DNA of 64,000 bases. Origin: Trochalopteron elliotii (taxonomy: Eukaryota; Chordata; Aves; Passeriformes; Leiothrichidae). Shown here one piece after another: positions 62,601 through 64,000 of the stretch. Within the stretch, counting starts at the first letter, position 1. Every line of letters begins with the position of its first letter. Location: contig JANPWX010000654.1 of assembly GCA_024734555.1 (NCBI GenBank), positions 1,013,157-1,077,156 on the forward strand. Direction: 5' to 3'. Under the pieces are notes generated by a model. That model worked only from the letters and a program-made list of their open reading frames with translations, was not told where the DNA came from and ran no database searches. Made by a program: the position numbers and the translations under genes.

Positions 62601-64000
62601 TTTGGGAACAAGCTTTTGGGGACAGTCTTATTCCTGCATCATGGTGGTGCAGATGTGCAGAAAAATGAATAATAGCCAGCATCAGTTGGGATGTCTGTGC
62701 TTTTGTTATTCTGCAAAGATTAGTTACAGAGAAAAAAAAAAATCTACCCAAACTTCATTGAACTCTGGCTCTGCTCTGATCCTGCTTCATGCTTACTGCT
62801 CATTTAAATTCCTGGCCTCCCCTCGAGTCAGCTGTGTTTTGTGTTTCATCCAGTTCAGGGCATGTGACAGATGATGCAGGATGTGTTTCTTAGACTTCTG
62901 CCCTTTCTTAATGTATTCCTTTTCTTTGCTCCACGCCACAGTTACTAAAATTGGAAACTCTTTGTGTTGCCACCTACAGAGCTCCAAAGGTTGGGGCTGT
63001 TGAGCTCTGTCATAGCTCAAAGTCCTGCGTCAGCTCTCAGAGCAGGAGCCTGGGCTAAGAAAGATGCAATTGTTAAAGGACATTCAACACATTCACGTTT
63101 GCATTTGAGTCGGAAGTGGGGTTTAGGGACTAGAGGATTTCAAGCTTTTTGTTTCACCAAGCAGTGAGACACACTTTCGAGTTTCCCCTTCAAATAAAGT
63201 TCAAAGCCTTTTATATAGCTTGATTCCAGGAGTTGAAACTTTAGGATAAAGGCCAAATATTGTGAAATTCGTGATCTCATGGTGAGAATACGCAACAGGG
63301 AGGTTTGTTTAGGCAGAACTTTTCAGGGCAATTCCTGGGTATCTGGGCTAAGTATCCTGGTTTTGTTTGTTAACCACAATTGCTGCAGACTTACACTGGA
63401 AACATTTGAATGGGGGAGGAGAGAGAGAGACAGCTCAGTTCTGTGTCAGGAAATACCAGATCATTTTGTGCTTTCCAGGCTCTTGTGTCTTTGTGTCTGC
63501 CCAATCTGAACCTTATCACTGTGGGGCTTTGGTGTATTAAGATGTAGAAGGAGTCCTGCACAGATATCTCTCCAGGCAGGATACAGTAAGGCTGGTTCTC
63601 TGATGAAGGAAAAACTGCTGGAGGAGGAGGCTGCTATCTTTGTCAAAACATTTCTTTTTTGTTCAAATAAAAAAGTAATTTTCCTCACCGTTTCTGCTGT
63701 TCATTTCAGTACTGAAAAGCCAAACATCCTTTTCTGACACTTTTTCAGGTTTTAGACCTGTTTTATTTCTGACTCTATTTTTAATGAAAAAGTTCAGTTT
63801 CATTAGTAGCTTTGCAAAAAATTTTCCACAAGGGGAGAAGAATATTTTAATGCCCTGTAATCCTAAGTGGAATAGCAGAGGATGACCAGTCCTGGAGGTG
63901 CAGAGCACACTCACACCCCAGGGCAGAGAGCAGCTGTGGGCACTGCTGGCCCTGCCAAAAGGATGAGCCATGAGTCAGCCCAGGCAGTGAGACAGTGCCA

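Larger units (their letters stand above)
55602..64000 (+). other. KSR1: KSR1 intron (continues beyond the window)
   Basis: The following KSR1 exon, expected to encode the rest of the SAM-like domain, was not found before 64000. The intron is therefore longer than 8.4 kb. It contains a pyrimidine-rich (CCCCT)n run at about 57685-57710, a CpG-rich exon-like patch at 57990-58102 and an octamer ATGCAAAT at 59603-59610. No other gene is recognised. Confidence 0.75.

Noticed and set aside
55602..64000. Search for the next KSR1 exon (rest of the SAM-like domain)
   Set aside because: No segment with the expected acidic/Leu-rich helix sequence and proper splice sites was found before the window ends.
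1..64000. CRISPR arrays, operons, phage or toxin-antitoxin systems
   Set aside because: The window is vertebrate DNA; the only regular repeats are direct tandem minisatellites without spacers.

Overview
The window is vertebrate nuclear DNA, most likely from a bird. Coding sequence is sparse and split into short exons with GT/GC-AG splice sites. A degraded fragment ending in the CR1-type 'atcatctagtccaac' signature lies near 55.1 kb, and compact minisatellites sit in CpG-rich patches. The order WSB1 then KSR1 on the same strand matches the amniote arrangement (human 17q11.2). Species cannot be fixed from the sequence.

Layout. 1-~5.09 kb: the 3' half of WSB1 on the + strand. It has five coding exons for the last ~218 residues (C-terminal WD40 blades and SOCS box), the stop at 4116-4118 and a ~1 kb 3' UTR ending after an ATTAAA at 5062-5067. 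The last intron has a GC donor, and intron 2469-3084 holds an LTR-like fragment. ~5.1-27.8 kb: intergenic, with no exon I can support. It contains a CpG-rich patch at 9.1-9.8 kb with an 18/19-bp minisatellite and a (CCCCGA)n tract, a CpG island at 14.5-15.2 kb with a 39/40-bp minisatellite, a weaker CpG patch near 19.05-19.27 kb, and a candidate regulatory block at 23.64-24.48 kb. 27.8-28.8 kb: a CpG island interrupted by exactly 400 Ns, with a 38-bp minisatellite running into the gap; this is the best candidate for the KSR1 promoter and first exon. 28.8-55.46 kb: probable first KSR1 intron. 55,461-55,601: one certain KSR1 coding exon. 55.6-64 kb: the next KSR1 intron, which runs off the window.

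The two genes share no operon-like relationship. WSB1 encodes a substrate receptor for an Elongin B/C-Cullin 5 ubiquitin ligase. KSR1 encodes a scaffold of the RAF-MEK-ERK cascade. I found no tRNA, rRNA, CRISPR array or intact mobile element, and no evidence of an undescribed multi-gene system. The most checkable oddities are the GC-AG intron in WSB1, the assembly gap that probably hides KSR1 exon 1, the stacked minisatellites in CpG islands, and an exon-like CpG-rich patch with a strong donor near 58.1 kb.
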